The notes: generated by a model from the sequence alone, not told the origin. A stretch of 64,000 bases of DNA from Rugosimonospora acidiphila (GCF_039543385.1 NZ_BAABJQ010000039.1:1-64000); one strand, 5' to 3'; positions 61,801 through 64,000 are shown, numbered from the stretch's first letter. Numbers and translations: made by a program.

Positions 61801-64000
61801 CTCCGGGCTGTTCAGCGAGCTGGTCCAGGCCGGCGCACGCCCGCACGACCTGGAGCTGGTGGAGCTCCTCCGTGAGGTACCGCGGGAGCAGCGCAACCCG
61901 GCCGACCTCATCAACGCGTCGGTGTTGGGGCAGCTCCCGAGGCCCGACAGCGAGCTGGATCGGCGGGTGGTCGCGGTCCGGGCGGCCGGCGTGGGCCGCC
62001 GGTTCCCCTCGGCGCATCTGGCGGACCAGGCGACCACGCTGGTGCAATGGGCCGGTTGGGCGCAGGCGGCCGGGGTGGTGATCGAGCCTGGCCGGCTGGA
62101 CGAGGACGGCCGCACTCTGAGCACCGTGGTCGGCCGATTCGACGCCGCGGCGTTCTGGGCCACGCTGCCGCCTCCCGGCGCCGACGACGCCCCTTGGCTG
62201 GTCGTGTTGCCGGACGTGGTCGCCGGCCCGGACGGGGTACCGGAGTTCGTCCTCGCGCTCAGCCGGCAGATCGGCGTGGTCACACCGGTGACCGGCAATC
62301 GGGGCTGGGCGGTGCACGAGCCGGGCGGTACTCATGTGACCGTCTATCCGGAACTCGGCGCGGCGGCCCACGCCGCCCTGATCATCGTTGCCGCGAACGG
62401 CCTTGCCGCCGAGCCGGTGAACGCGGAGGCACTATCCATTGTGGACGGCCTACCGGCTGAGCTGTTCACGACCCCACCGCTGGTGGTGGTTCCACGTGCG
62501 GTGCTGGGCCTCGCTCCGGACAGCGCCGGCCCGCAGGTGGAGACCGCGATCCGAGACTGGCTGGGTCGGGCCCGGTTCGCAGTGGTGCTGCCCGAGCCGG
62601 TGGCGCTCGATGACGTGACCGTGCAGGTACCCGGCCAGTGGCGATCGATGGCGGTCGAGTACACCCACGGCAGGCACCTGTACCTGATCGAAACCGCGCC
62701 GATCGAACAAAATGAGCGACTTCACCGCGGCCCGGCAGGCGCCGTCGTCGCCGAGCAACTCGACAGCTCGACGGCCCGCGGCCAGCACATGGTGCAGGTC
62801 GAAGCGGTGGCGCTCGCCCGCGAATTCGGCTGGGTGCGGCCGACAGCTACCCGGGTCTTCCGGACGGTCGCCCGCGGGGAGACAAGCGCCGCCCGCCACT
62901 GGTCCGAGGGGAACAGTGGATCCCTGCTGCTGCCGACCAACAGCGGACCGTCCACCGTGGTCTTTCACCAGTTGGGCCGGCTCGAGGAGATCGTCGTACC
63001 GGGTACCCGATCCGCACCCGGACGGCGGTTCGTCCTCGCGCCCGGTACCGTCGGCGAGTCGCCGAGGCTCGCTCACTACGACGGCATCGGCGGCGGAGTC
63101 CTGGTGGCCACCTGGGCCGCGGTCGACCCCGACCTGCATGCGATGGTGATCGCGGTCGAGGAGGCGGCGCTCGAAACCGGGCATATCAACGGTGACGCGG
63201 TGATTGTCGGGGACAACCTCGTCACCGCCGACGAGTACTCCGACTACGTGACACCCGGGTTGAGCCTGGTCTACCTGCATGAGGCCCCGACGGGATCGGA
63301 GGGTTTCGTCGCGGGACTGGTGGCGCAGAACATCCTCGTGGTTGCTCGGGTGCCCGGACCGCGCGGGCTCGTCGCCTATTTCAGATCTCCGGACGGGCCC
63401 CAGGTGGTCCGCGCCGACACGCTGGCCGAGCTGCTCATCGAGGCTGGACGCGACCGGCTGGCCGGGCTCCGGGACCGTGCCCGCTCGGCCATCTACCGCG
63501 CCCTGCCCCGGCCGCAGCGCGGCCGCTGGCTGGTCGTCCCGGCCTCGGCGGTCAACCAACTGACCGCGGGCGAGGTGGTTGTCTCCGACGCAGACCAGTC
63601 TCCGGCCGAGAACCAGCCGCACGCCCCTGGTGTCCGGTTGCGGCTGATGCCGACCGGGGGGTACCGGGAGGTGCGGCCGGCACCCGACCAGCCGGAGCGG
63701 CTGGTGCTGGTCGATGGGGGCGGTGGTGGCTGGTTGGAGGTGCCGCGACTGTCCCGCCCGGTGTTCCAGCTCGAAGATGACGTGTCCGGCAGGCATCCGG
63801 TCGACAGCACGGGCGTGCGGTGGACCGCTGAGCACACGCGGACCGCGCCGGCGCCGCTGGCCGAGGCGGCCGAACCGGTGCAGGTCCGCCCGGTGCTCTA
63901 CCTCGGACGTACCCGGTTGGTCGCGGACCGGCTCGCGCGGCGCGGGTATCTGGTGCTGCACCCCAACAGCGACGGCTGGACGGCGTCGATGCCGGCGCTG
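31808..64000 (+). CDS. giant multi-domain T7SS-type protein, at least 10,731 residues (3' end beyond window)
   Basis: One frame stays open from ATG 31808 to the window edge: 10,731 codons, no stop, so the C-terminus is not seen. Domain order (residues): 1-110 WXG100-like helices with VSWQGDAY; ~101-127 and ~201-220 hydrophobic segments; ~265-1,200 Pro/Thr/Ala linker with tandem repeats; ~1,203-1,660 four-fold helical repeat; ~1,700-2,590 alpha/beta repeats (TVIVVDESVG; LTVLVAPTIRDM); ~2,700-3,175 two degenerate OTU-like modules; ~3,255-5,105 beta-rich core; ~5,105-5,650 helical; ~5,720-6,480 further OTU-like modules; ~6,495-7,010 linker; ~7,030-8,870 OTU-like modules with intact Cys/His; ~8,870-10,731 further alpha/beta units with a 118-residue duplication. 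The N-terminal WXG100-like domain and the preceding WXG100 gene point to T7SS export. Function unknown: a protease-bearing toxin, a surface giant or a self-processing polyprotein are possible. The Shine-Dalgarno site is weak (GAGG 15 bases upstream). Leu7981 is TTA. Confidence 0.9.
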   Translation, partial: MPVVNTNSSSTTKPQYPDADKIDALANQWLQMATSLRALKTTVSGSLDHVSWQGDAYTMATMVTVEVADPIGKTADNCQTMGEHLQEYAKQVREAIKTQNAVTLAGILGLVFGVVAFAVVGPISAVTTSILDAVGEFSVLIDNLAFELPSLAPIASTVDFLAQSANVIVPITESAALTTIDTVVPMVIADAVYGLPPEMDPGTAVVTGIVTLFGGLAAMDRPAVNRPSEDPFGFTNWQDKIAEFKGPGNGGLNGVDPETFSVNSKGLVDEILPPSSLEFKPPAVKEYEGPGYGWTESASAKPVSLNSPDSLAPPRSSSSSPEPPDESVRSEHLGSDIVAPPSLSRTARGSSTVDTPAPDLNETQPPVSSTTFYAKGQPVTLTEESAARDWAVSAAADRAGPPPHGSGVRPATIDDLPADGGVSAARSFQVAEGRPGLQLPSPGAPRELDATALGQVWRGRNVPEDVISQQLTQHQAMQSARPEPLVGGGPRYANGDPVPANIAAQGPPRPAQEPPVGTAGNPATINDLSPGGLGADHSFQVSAGRSPLPVPTKDAVRSPDEIAASGAVRQARVDYFTKPPQPPADPVDSLAGVHSPPPRATGAGDPPPALDPPAPHTTAPADLAPATHSAPPAAHSTPRATHEAPATTSPGADRGQRISSGGTRSPEPSPSRSTVDMPPSRPAGDRTTIEGSATPSPGSGNPSRSNAAPSPADASPQRPGTTTGRGSGDDLAPSQTPPTSVTRSTSPRPATADQAPPSSSPSRNAPSDPPPSRNTDTAAPANPSGDSLSVPEASAVTRPRTDHTPAGNDTAPFTDPGRRLKDGAVVPPPQRAPAPDNSRFPGPGQRLHDGQVQPAAPAAANKPPRPAPEHRPGEPTSNGGNGGASPPPAPHAPGRSGGSGRLIHNKGDNTQTVLEEPAPTTHTAEVTHSATDTADHAATDTADHAATDTADHAATDTADHPATETATDDALPTQSQTQTVETATDDALPTQSQTQTVETATDDALSTPTRTPTPTRTADTSVVNSTDHQAPVADHPQTDSVVTEQVGAQTAHPAATQADQPPTTPVQAERPVVEAERPVVEAERPVVQAERPVVQADTTSSAPSTGFDNPALTGTEPVLPAPHALADPSSTPAVAEVSPTVTESSMAGGDPRTAQAPPAQPQSQSAQPQLAQPQSAQPQLDQPQPETAQPQVTRPVASNPVHAGFDRADAQFRDRLRQAGQQERALTVAQYVREVRTGVPTPVRPADPSAEPPVMTLSGQAAVERMEQPAVSPVGHRQLTPDERVQVAIARGHRRQEMQQARQNTPADTGQPARVPDPNRTQAGFDRADAGFRDRLRQAGVPERALTVEEYVRAVRTGTPARVGPGVLNPAAPATPSPTPADAPLQQAPPVDNQATLTASSSSAPAETESTPNRQAAQARTLPVGQPQAQVLPVGERRLTADERASIAIAQGEYRQDLRATRQQRLAQQATVPSNAAGGLDARWERTEANFRADEAAYQEQARAGNRPVRPFTVAEHLSRIQAGVDVRASGGVLPQPRRLRLGEFLDIRLARRHYAAAIRSARQTVAPPATREGSVDRIQAGFDAADRQYRDRFPAGQPVQALTMERYLESIRTGRPPRVSRATTPAAAQGTHEVPPVGARRLTPHERADISLAKRLRTEQRKNVGGDDSARVRETIARNTEAFQAQAQRREAAHAAEIERISAGLDPDLDVRIQDDAVVLFRGAAPTRQVTGGSPRRTVIVVDESVGDAGAVQRFLRGLPSDYTARPLTVVLNWTPQPGTARRWRRLADRLLDGIGEQTALVVPAAAMTRPFEHDPRIEPVDHRNQPTFMEFADRIYIHPSSAAEPTRTPFQLAPGGTPGSYQLHDGWQIEQTPAGLNVRPAAADPAPPRADRIGDTPVIHVDVRTAPVPAAVRVQLDRIAAGQPDWARPRVVERGTDAGLAALSHGLREGYQIARVPGGVMLFNEEERPDLPTLTEALASPAGGLTVLVAPTIRDMRVVRRFLRGLPDLPGGVTVALRPTDATMKPGRAARLASWLAQGSRNPVELVLPRTGFAAVPRLDGRFTGLGDHGRDTLPGLARHIAVRPVATPPAVPEGLQPVDGRPGTFAVPGVPGWLLEETTGGAWLHPVGAAAAPVSPAGSDQPHIVVGGAGVEVPAGVREPLLSQIRALVPADQPALVHLDPAAADVAGDLRVHTLPGGRLLYPKDMPVAVTVETQSQLAPPGQLPITVVGSVTHGTVYRHLAGVRAAASDPIVLRLPTTGSRTVERLLTHARQMLRDLPDAALFAPVAEVTGPVGPDPRVVPVDASGHRTLPALAVGYHFLAADQAAAPSTTEATRLDLGAGWFLEHTGDRTAWAHPGHAPAVLAGMHASLPSSDAPRVVIDAGAPMPVAVRTRLAELATGLDTVVVPGRATGARLDLPPEGVLEVPGAPGVYVLPGSAAAAAEAVQRAFAAGTDLAEQVAGASTMVVIDGTVDPAMGTVQTSHGPADIDDLVGQLFAMPASVPDIVVFTDPGAATARPDRPALADLVARQLPGIVAVPTAPVEIAMGWRLVAGGADLPRAASGVPDPSDAGGRWQITAGGQRIGYTGPVFRLPAHPIADPSPAAAAEPQPPQAGPDRPPVPTIVVTPPDVEAQTPPTVADTPPAAPSVAGATPVDAEASSLASSMTDPLSEESDAPATSTDPTSVDPLEPGVGKPAQGTWFGWQVLASDQTLSPAATAKLSDLGLHAVAADADETAYQVVAEQVAAHLGSQQIQGAINAPARVWTDAIGKALLHDRKQPSPDWPLLGLTAPDQDTVAQVEQWIASGLPVDAIPAVLTRGAPDGAEKIEAVLPAVAHTFGFPIRLVRSDGQPVVFAAKDSGDRPVVTVVANGQGVLGTAPASALPALLSTDGAARVVRPVQGSTPVGLPADQDLLHDTAVFLSRLSGRRNLPLPQLADLKDNLRRVVRDDVATLTPGQGLGESIREARAAIAAGARPVPLEATATVWVPRQERLGDPHQLSTQQRDDLRRLGLAAVAMPAGPDNFFAALRVAGQYEQARLLGLNDWSSEDLRGLFAGLLQADLAASGTTWPLMNYTSRELLAAHRAAILPLLTDLANAGSPAPRETPELLSRAIAEVFGVRVVLLKPAALLEVEPSGWTGEGERPTVHLVVGNDGHVMPTVLSETVPGAVVTPLESTAADNPDSQRPGTPADEDDTRPDELPRNPQPEPDVDQHGGDDPERDTEPTPTPPADPVPPTLPPADAPPRLHPIALWAGLPKRGLPHLTPLVDGLKQLARDNHVDLSDAEWEAVPQRLLSNYRAIGAGGYILSIGGIDVLVRLQLTAERKEASAANRDGESGGVISNEVIQGTFQTGAYSESTTSQAGALRAQLALNAALGIGVATLNMGLSVTGVANSVSRSGSAALDAEVGHVEDTRGPSTLYSFEPTWYYRILDGAQRQRQHQVAPVAETDRLYLWIPDHYLSAAPTDVVHSQDVSEDQLRMPPTFFVSGLTGLPELYQAIVARLRDGMNASWLPTRSNRDRSAAVGGELMQKLWNVETHLDTVVNSADGYRFLLFDTGRPVAEVVIRGQLLRRPTRVGATSKVAHLERVRTAINGYNTGFNLTNSSTVQGTLGGGWKAVPLLKLTGSAALSWTASNNDGLSANRIGLWVVVSRYAGYTAGYLAELGLTASVSVRNQPRRRARVTPRMTVTALLRAPEREAFENGFPVDRDAVVGAPASGDTVPHASEIRYDKPAQPVTGIAPPQHVLDNRGIGQGMANVDSVAVERLRAQVIRELRRRQFLPPDPRRPFAVPEPDANGPRKLRRKAGRSQKLRNLDLVDKLISKASLESHFDQTLQDGLSFTVRRTREGRIENARVTIRARQNLQDPASAPRFIRRTGEYHLVNLSMGLDIAGQSAGGSQKLALNLKLSTGFPEFPHVSSADFSGEYAISKGASESVSTIVNRPELLEYPGDVDEFVLPTTYEITIDYYTTAPPRRGWPSWARASEIPRWSSGPNRTDVLVALIPHFNASDPPQAPQAAAGSANQQPTTAQPAAAPQPTAGQQAATAQPAADKQTAAVRPIANPQPAGSGATPAAVTPPVALNNAVIYYLDSTGLEAAARRVLPGFGRIGHVTDQQIANFSGHTAVAAHFMEILAGQYSTDGLFEGSLGYDNYGALRINATLGASQFAGASADKYVLGLIKLALVQASQSSTSSIGPSVNVGTGAGGDISNSGVSNLTGGAGAGRTWATSSTRGQRKTGGKEFLELNFQRAYSFRSSVDFEVSGSTSRRTKLLLNTDRTRQADPIRGRTVIYLLSEPDALDAYGLHNLDIPPEQLADAVSRWTSGETPLNSSVVARVLLRWRRVVGPDDDPYRVTRAAAAARLGWLHRSGYGPVEDPEVLRGMLEEFPETFGPTSEPFSARAQDVEPPVRVPTHLNVAALTRPGPASEAWVPPYLSRRGPRAVGHAGIDRLELWAAPDHLGYSANGRESLFDVAAAILGDGNRYPEIVAMNPRDVFITAPAVTQAPTAAGNAAPAAPAVNGSAIVAEGLIRVPASATGDGVQDAPFWEGPSTRTFDVVRQAVEQAAPGLLGGHGEGSWQATPEVWWESLREQTRVGRLQGGVDALQAIFAGHRDHPMVEEMLSGNGLRFYLIDPEGWMSARVVQLTVRLSIASDVSYGEYVAESGLENYGHGYSELSSVKGRDVTQSVTFGELTFTGGWAHAPKGGPQLKYSSGQHRSTKHADENIVEQTVYDWGGYRKASMQVRLEARAEVRKMAGRPLNNALMWLSGEGLRMAGRQLNNALTWLSGEGTGAPDAGVRDNVVAADGVMVLKIPRSISEARPMHGPAAPMVNTLPLPPLPGDTYVTAAFLDDALPAAERVVKALIGAEANTDEYRSSLSLPMLLTRSQLANHLPKALGSGEGVNRGRYRLADDIIVPGHSWQRVALDLTGELTDLQIIAPLRGTGTGRYGKNLSSNSSSGSTDLWRPELSGTVSDVIKTDVSNPASPGDLLNTLELTPKTGASRQATETQGRGIDDNPRREQHVKQQGPVFLVRALGRFTFEGTLIEHGLLTRPNEVMRVTSAPLTGDVYIEMFEEDVEAWRAELEQGRNQAQYVAPETPLPPVDPNITRVDLSARPEVRGNRSLDQVVPVLVAVVAGLRPRGGVRPGRRDPQAVVITIDQQAPHGQDGDRRPRLDAARAAQILDRVARRLRQDHHMRVRTELADAFGRTIIREYGGTDGLDRIEPPDERPLRWNPQGRRRLRIGPQYSVVAAQAEYDLDRLLTLAVEAGADAFTAIDEVVRQLRPGAGSAGLIFLRTSPRWRAQLAYTAVATWVRGELTASGLDVADLTAAMEDLDGPRVAAVITALLVGVGLGQDRAEDLVGGSRLNWTIGDDEPSRYARTDEIMAMLIRVMRDLSPLAEVPFAPVPSDYSVMGLDPLHIVRGVAYQLNAHVQLEIELGDQEGPHDLIIHRVDPRGHVDRIGLGGQPEPSSAAVERLLTELRERASRQPALAQETDWLLEQIRRLRAAPDGPDQLAQLHQDSWTRHESFEQAILGYLRQPTPGVARLLAALRRRVARTTDAVLVEQVEQLINEIHRLQADPEGLARLERLYDDSWIERSERTLLRQLGFDPEASAAEPTQLNQAPVEDFLSEPIDPELAQRLTAEYGQWGRYNIEHYAAVLIRRYHLGLRDEASLIDRDPTRFANRQNAAVLSIADQLVEYLRDREPLDRVIQSLQRGGTRAAVAAATSLGAPPAGGDQLAEPDEQYAPGLAMRLAALGRQVAYGEPMTWYDAVRAPTGLSDGGATPFSEMTAEELRQRLFGHLSASSDDAALLQSLFPPQLVNPGPSFVKDGTIAPGAPLGELLSRAPLLLGVRVVIIGRDGTESAAGQIDAPTIYLYQPDPDAHQYHLLPRRPGMPAIEMPAVQRVYEADERVTDFVQRFGYETLETAATILRDRLYEHLGEEPLITLFPQELRGWIRPDRQPLRPFEQLALLLGEVSPLLGVADALQAEGRNSAERRAAEFRRSPLAQRSLRAAGQALMETAQANWALGERRHPLMVPDNGDSWFAALVEAAAEQPEHLVFRTLSDWRAIGLRRAVADLLDALPDVVLAMEQEMGSVEYGRMRRALDRAGWWDDALFEELLRWLPQILRFRMTIVEGDGSLTRYGEHDEDPGRPELVLARTGRGWLPLVGTGGAQQPGPDGPSGVSVPDRRRRGFTFLSPGNDFEEVLQDIGESAMQFLLDEAADVIRRIVFRLPRRDELVDWVDDQEPGANQFPIMRPWRQLAFLFRDEGRAVRDVANALLDSYEAAEAQARRLALPADIRPAAQWAVPPRPAWVPNRPTDAQLHQLDQLQLRPEWTPTDGDSWFRSIIRATRDFLAWAADEGQPIAPIHHRIARMDPGQLRRLMAERLGADPALRRRLAELDPNEDVEEFRRHLLTRGQHRHPLFNHFIGLAGSLAEFRLTVVDAAGEMHTHGPADRPVLVLVRSENHFMPAVRERYHLRPARLIRKPSSARTMSAGTPMATTSRSPSEGQQAAQPGQPAPATSAQEPTPWLGGLAPLTEAVGEQPRELAPESVAGQAPEQPPGFVEEPEEMGPERLRQPLVSQSPPEAAAVLPAAERVRTDSLPSGARRRSTQSIMGIPREWRASRPQTPTEDTPAPSSPLGGADRAPAEPLEPSRDRRTALPRSVSADAIFGSGNAPGRYRQQIGRQRGDATPPATSIRMRGRRRRGSVMVSPRPSRPGSRASSPPPATPRVAPPEGSHFAIRAAQWLHPRGLAADAPPGLAERVARQPLREQAESVADYLRTLLPNMLIDAPTEVRPQVPLPAGTRVWIGRGQEPAQAMLVGPDGQVSTFVPGRQGAVQYNMRQAELSHWWPAPPAIYVVALPATLPATDPPTATVPVGDAAPAGDAAPAGATVPAGDAVPAEPLPRHEARQAPSTVAPAEPSRADTTTASTSARPTASTSARPTASTSAGPTGRPLGPPLRQTQPVTPPAAGSAARPPLKLVPPSASRQRAQAPAGRGVAEIVPAGRGLDSRVRRALDDLHLEPIPVPDDGDCFFHAVVATLGTGLIEQAISILTTELHMPPPHLDDRPVTGWDLRMFVAGVVEHAFGTEYADRLNLDRYPAAPDPEDPATDYTTRADLVNGLRNLGFFADDRADEFNLITFNVLRLAAEVADRRGMRLPGSLDLRILQQRWGAEPHVFGGNDGFLSADHQVVIRLHDSSHYLGTRRTDAPPAAPTASLPVPSRVAVTRTIYDSAQWELDRQGEYRRIGGSGVIIRELPLGLRRARAVGESVDRSAERSAGQLRSAQLADVIRLLLPEVETNPAQVAFLTDLAEGGQELNDAMILAIAQHFGVRIQVFTTDSGGQVRVGRPVGSGRRMIRLHRFWRESEEQVEALLPDLPGLGRGYQPSSHRTTPALRVPGGERRELRQATWYFQGNPGPQQRETVLSHEARPNELTAFIGAPGIDLSNDLLDEVARELLLVPLAARAGLRIVVFGRNAGGSAQGAQERRLRSAAEWIGPITFVGPRSTGGSGSRQPAATGRAAQQSAPTFAPAGTPVGRTDRTRFVPLAMSPAPREAVQDRAVPGAPRTPAGAGDPGARLAEAGGGRYPSSLTPEDLRVLVTEHVRQDLRLVTPLPLYRLPQLLNGGGTSIEASFNLLRGTDVPDPGEAFVVWHADARANGTMFPGAGNLIPVNDVESLIAAADTATLRGLLAEATGFVHDPGAEFFGFNAMIILPGSARRAGLIAEIVVNPHEADSDLVGSLRSQLTNGPLGVPVPIRHGRTMPRHEVIDDPNTLTLQQQRTFTDAGRFARWTEPDGDCWFASVIAAAGDAREQGIVSDQVARIADMTVADLRRDLARRLDATPGVDRELREVADDSRDYYRFRAQLLTPGQWAHGLFERLLQLAPGLLDVDIRTHFGEWDANVPTDPSVLHVVYMHARNHYLPALRIHPTGAVGGLPAADPAGPDHPVGDSDGGGSPRTEQAPLGTPTEPSPSADDLTAAPPPNTRADTGAAVRPMPPIDPLSNPDVGPTSTTPPVPGGEHRPRQDTMPLDEAVARVTNQAERVPRSAGDGTPAWDVMFDQVTEIFRAGDTAQADALSETLLDNLAVPTTAPRPGPSGPQLPPFALRPPATRGPDGWLRRLDGSYDGDTGRQTRLPDDLRRGRASGSGNRCLLDSLAQLFTHHGRQTDPDQLSGYLEDNLPPDSVGRRSLEQRSMLDVYDPQISPLLIEPFAFRLQILQMDATGHVQAHPLVGVEGPVLHLLHRGSHFDPLFPVPARATAPARRPEPSSTQPPRSAQPSQQTRPPQPAESSRSGEPSRSAEPFRSAQPPQSAHQPRVGAAAPRTGGGDLADEMPAEDWWYEGRRLLNHASAPHLQLRNWLYGNDLRAGDVPADGDCLFSAVVRTLGPGVVRESMDLLAQEFGIPAWDPADREITGRDLRLFLADVVERAFDAPNDLSLGMYLATPQGMPRNERVATRSEFVDDLRRLGFFEGESPDGFFGLLVRAFALVEHLAERHGRPLSSSVKLRQARIAEDDEGAADARVDVQGGALKQETVDEDERVVVLVRRHYLYTVPAGTPRPEPTRPWAPAPDDVAEQRTIYWPQWAVNGRGVYTATGAVRELPPGLRPGRALGESVHRPGEAAGQGGVSAREGGAVRPQADRGRRIADVVRRLLPERDDPGRAGNEEHLTTLGQLAERAARGFRPAITGWIARRFGVRVQLFTTDSQGRVFADDPVGDGDQIIHLHRIQRADGTEEIEPLHVDLPGFGRGYQPWARRPARSPRVPGLRVRSANRLELPQATWYVDGLPDGEARTVVLRHPVGRDLLTVFVGAPGLSVTDDLLAGLHHDLALVQLVRDRLRIVVFGDQATAARVRETLRDLALSRDAISTVGPNGAPLPAQPAASSDPAGSAAASGAQFRQRSGPPAAGAPPAPSSSRSLPQPPEWALERERAERRLLEYIDSQPDSRSNPEARHAEVNELVATNPAQSPAHVVQLTSRLNQLLADYQREDTVRPSVLALHPPGGGAPVPSVPGAYRVLRWVLAPAPRPSGPEQPALLGPQQDEAEDFGRLTVEEQAQRVADELGRVPGLKVSEPGTESPGAWLPPQSRVWFGDRDGLRWAVLVLQNGWLRYAPDRDATDLVPPADEASAALLSGEGHWVVARPEPRPPVAPTAVVDAEQGAAGDEPAGDTSHTPQSSAAQPPLSDQAPLSDQPPASNRPQVLDIHPALLDLPERVLRDLAPVIRLIRAGFLWGPADGEAEREIRELPGVGVVRIVLTEPTYARALTAFVATLPPRVNRRVVVDVRWLDPILRIGQARAFAEAGLTVVLDPSEGTDPGLAGLGHAIESMGPDGVRTFPNLATELHLRPGRKAGGRRIRGLVRDTSGRFGLGRGWVLEMVPSGLWARPYDVPDSVARDMAGRAAGEEGFQLTLGYVRDGEGPPPPSHVETIIAELAADLGLRLIRPLAARHQRMADHVPSRPGASTAAARSLEGIAPSRPPVAPDPVKSNRGLRHWYPAEPGLYVVDPAGDGDDQRRQELLERGRVVRDGASISAGTQGLQVVALLHNEHLEIEAGGERLSAPEFVRGVLALIDAVGSATPELTGTLVLVLVTEDSSRAERFIRRYLGPRLRRLGWAGSAVPANLVLLAGAGRQPPFAYQFRVPAHSTMDERWALSLLDRLTALLAQEPPGERPPPRDVLPPYMLRPDELPQWVNRYANRYARWYDSWNMERSLSSAYLREQAALLGEQIGWAEAARVIIEPGQLDRDGRTLDTALGQLDAEAYGAMLPAPGTDGAPRLVVLPDVVAGPDGAPEFVLALSQRFHVVTPVSGNRGWLVNDLAGPHASVYPDLGAAAHAALPARAQPPTVDRPAEDPRIGQALREFEVPTTGVRRWGENAWREWLFLGVWPAPVDGAPVPTRSIRVPAEQRLYELPGNENQPPARVVAAVIGVWPAQQWVNRYADGEATRPLRDDERTAQIELHRFLENGVDRAGNRIDVWDPEHDSGLFSELVQAGARPHDLELVELLREVPREQRNPADLINASVLGQLPRPDSELDRRVVAVRAAGVGRRFPSAHLADQATTLVQWAGWAQAAGVVIEPGRLDEDGRTLSTVVGRFDAAAFWATLPPPGADDAPWLVVLPDVVAGPDGVPEFVLALSRQIGVVTPVTGNRGWAVHEPGGTHVTVYPELGAAAHAALIIVAANGLAAEPVNAEALSIVDGLPAELFTTPPLVVVPRAVLGLAPDSAGPQVETAIRDWLGRARFAVVLPEPVALDDVTVQVPGQWRSMAVEYTHGRHLYLIETAPIEQNERLHRGPAGAVVAEQLDSSTARGQHMVQVEAVALAREFGWVRPTATRVFRTVARGETSAARHWSEGNSGSLLLPTNSGPSTVVFHQLGRLEEIVVPGTRSAPGRRFVLAPGTVGESPRLAHYDGIGGGVLVATWAAVDPDLHAMVIAVEEAALETGHINGDAVIVGDNLVTADEYSDYVTPGLSLVYLHEAPTGSEGFVAGLVAQNILVVARVPGPRGLVAYFRSPDGPQVVRADTLAELLIEAGRDRLAGLRDRARSAIYRALPRPQRGRWLVVPASAVNQLTAGEVVVSDADQSPAENQPHAPGVRLRLMPTGGYREVRPAPDQPERLVLVDGGGGGWLEVPRLSRPVFQLEDDVSGRHPVDSTGVRWTAEHTRTAPAPLAEAAEPVQVRPVLYLGRTRLVADRLARRGYLVLHPNSDGWTASMPAL
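34595..34690 (+). repeat. tandem repeat ATDTADHA x4 (24-base unit)
   Basis: Four near-identical 24-base units encode ATDTADHA (last one ends in Pro) inside the giant gene's first linker. Low complexity, probably disordered spacer. Confidence 0.8.
34700..34822 (+). repeat. 51-base tandem repeat (TATDDALPTQSQTQTVE)
   Basis: Two full 17-residue units and a third partial one, directly following the ATDTADHA array. The 51-base units are nearly identical at DNA level, which suggests recent expansion. Confidence 0.8.
35006..35089 (+). repeat. 21-base tandem repeat (QAERPVV/EAERPVV x4)
   Basis: Four 21-base units encoding Q/E-AERPVV. Differences are confined to the first codon (CAG/GAG). Spacer-type repeat in the giant gene. 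Confidence 0.8.
35414..36795 (+). repeat. four-fold ~120-residue helical repeat in the giant protein
   Basis: Helix A recurs four times as GFDRADAQFRDRLRQAG, GFDRADAGFRDRLRQAG, a diverged GLDARWERTEANFR and GFDAADRQYRDRF, each followed by ALTV.EYVR.VRTG.P-like sequence. Helix B recurs as GHRQLTPDERVQVAIA, GERRLTADERASIAIA, RRLRLGEFLDIRLA and GARRLTPHERADISLA. The A-linker-B unit thus repeats through residues ~1,203-1,663. I do not recognise the fold. Confidence 0.7.
40850..41290 (+). other. OTU-like module with Cys position replaced by Asn (residues ~3,015-3,161)
   Basis: MPAGPDNFFAALRVAG aligns with the DGDCxF.A motif of the later modules; the Cys position is Asn3027. The closing GNDGHVMPTV retains a His (His3159) at the place of NHYLPAL/NHFMPAV. 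A more degenerate module with neither residue (ADADETAYQVV, Glu2738) lies just upstream at ~39990-40460. Both are probably inactive. Confidence 0.5.
46079..46192 (+). repeat. 57-base tandem duplication in the beta-rich core
   Basis: MAGRPLNNALMWLSGEGLR is immediately followed by MAGRQLNNALTWLSGEG; the two 57-base units (46079 and 46136) differ at only a few bases. The duplication keeps the frame. Confidence 0.75.
49925..50335 (+). other. OTU-like module, Ser in place of Cys, His lost (residues ~6,040-6,176)
   Basis: MVPDNGDSWFAALVEAAA has Ser6051 at the nucleophile position; the closing segment reads RTGRGWLPLV with no His. A still more degenerate unit, with only the closing DAHQYHLLP recognisable, precedes it (~48990-49500). 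Non-catalytic by motif. Confidence 0.5.
50835..51250 (+). other. OTU-like module, Cys to Ser, His kept (residues ~6,343-6,481)
   Basis: TPTDGDSWFRSIIRA has Ser6352 instead of Cys, while SENHFMPAV keeps His6478. A Ser/His pair might retain weak activity or only substrate binding. Confidence 0.55.
52469..52555 (+). repeat. 18-base tandem repeat (A/T-A/V-P-A/V-G-D/A)
   Basis: About five 18-base units encoding variants of AAPAGD (TVPVGD, AAPAGD, AAPAGA, TVPAGD, AVPAE) in the linker before the first intact OTU-like module. Confidence 0.7.
52631..52702 (+). repeat. 24-base tandem repeat (TASTSARP x3)
   Basis: Three 24-base units encoding TASTSARP, TASTSARP, TASTSAGP, in the same linker as the 18-base repeat. 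Confidence 0.75.
52922..53460 (+). other. OTU-like cysteine protease module with Cys7047/His7215
   Basis: VPDDGDCFFHAVVATLG is the classical OTU nucleophile motif (D-G-D-C-F-F-H-A), and the closing strand VVIRLHDSSHYLG supplies a His about 170 residues later, within the usual size of OTU domains. Known OTU enzymes cleave ubiquitin or peptide-like isopeptide bonds in eukaryotes and viruses; bacterial effectors and self-processing toxins also use the fold. An associated ~280-residue domain follows to ~54285. Confidence 0.65.
55226..55630 (+). other. OTU-like module with Cys7815/His7937
   Basis: TEPDGDCWFASVIAAAG gives the nucleophile Cys7815; VVYMHARNHYLPALRI gives His7937 in the N-H-Y context typical of the catalytic His. 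The helical middle (VADLRRDLARRL) is consistent. This is the shortest intact copy (~135 residues). Confidence 0.65.
56285..56615 (+). other. compact Cys/His module (Cys8168, His8264), possible glutamine-deamidase- or OTU-like
   Basis: SGSGNRCLLDSLAQLF resembles both OTU and toxin-glutamine-deamidase nucleophile motifs, and LHRGSHFDPLFPV supplies a His-Phe-Asp after ~95 residues. It is shorter than the OTU-like modules, and the preceding residue is Arg, not Asp. Family assignment is uncertain. Confidence 0.45.
56960..57510 (+). other. OTU-like module with Cys8393/His8565
   Basis: VPADGDCLFSAVVRTLG gives Cys8393; VVLVRRHYLYTVPAG gives His8565. With the domain after it (to ~58400) it is a diverged duplicate of the unit at 52922-54285: both continue with RTIY..., then FGVRIQVFTTDS/FGVRVQLFTTDS, GRGYQP and a closing IVVFG. 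Confidence 0.65.
61013..61366 (+). repeat. 118-residue unit, copy 1 (residues 9,736-9,853)
   Basis: Begins QAALLGEQIGWAEAARVIIE and ends GAAAHAAL. It shares LVVLPDVVAGPDG, PEFVLALS and GNRGW with copy 2 at 62027-62380, in the same order and with exactly the same length. Probably an alpha/beta domain duplicated within the giant gene. Confidence 0.75.
62027..62380 (+). repeat. 118-residue unit, copy 2 (residues 10,074-10,191)
   Basis: Begins QATTLVQWAGWAQAAGVVIE and ends GAAAHAAL. Same order and length (354 bases) as copy 1. The ~220 residues between the copies are not repeated. Confidence 0.75.
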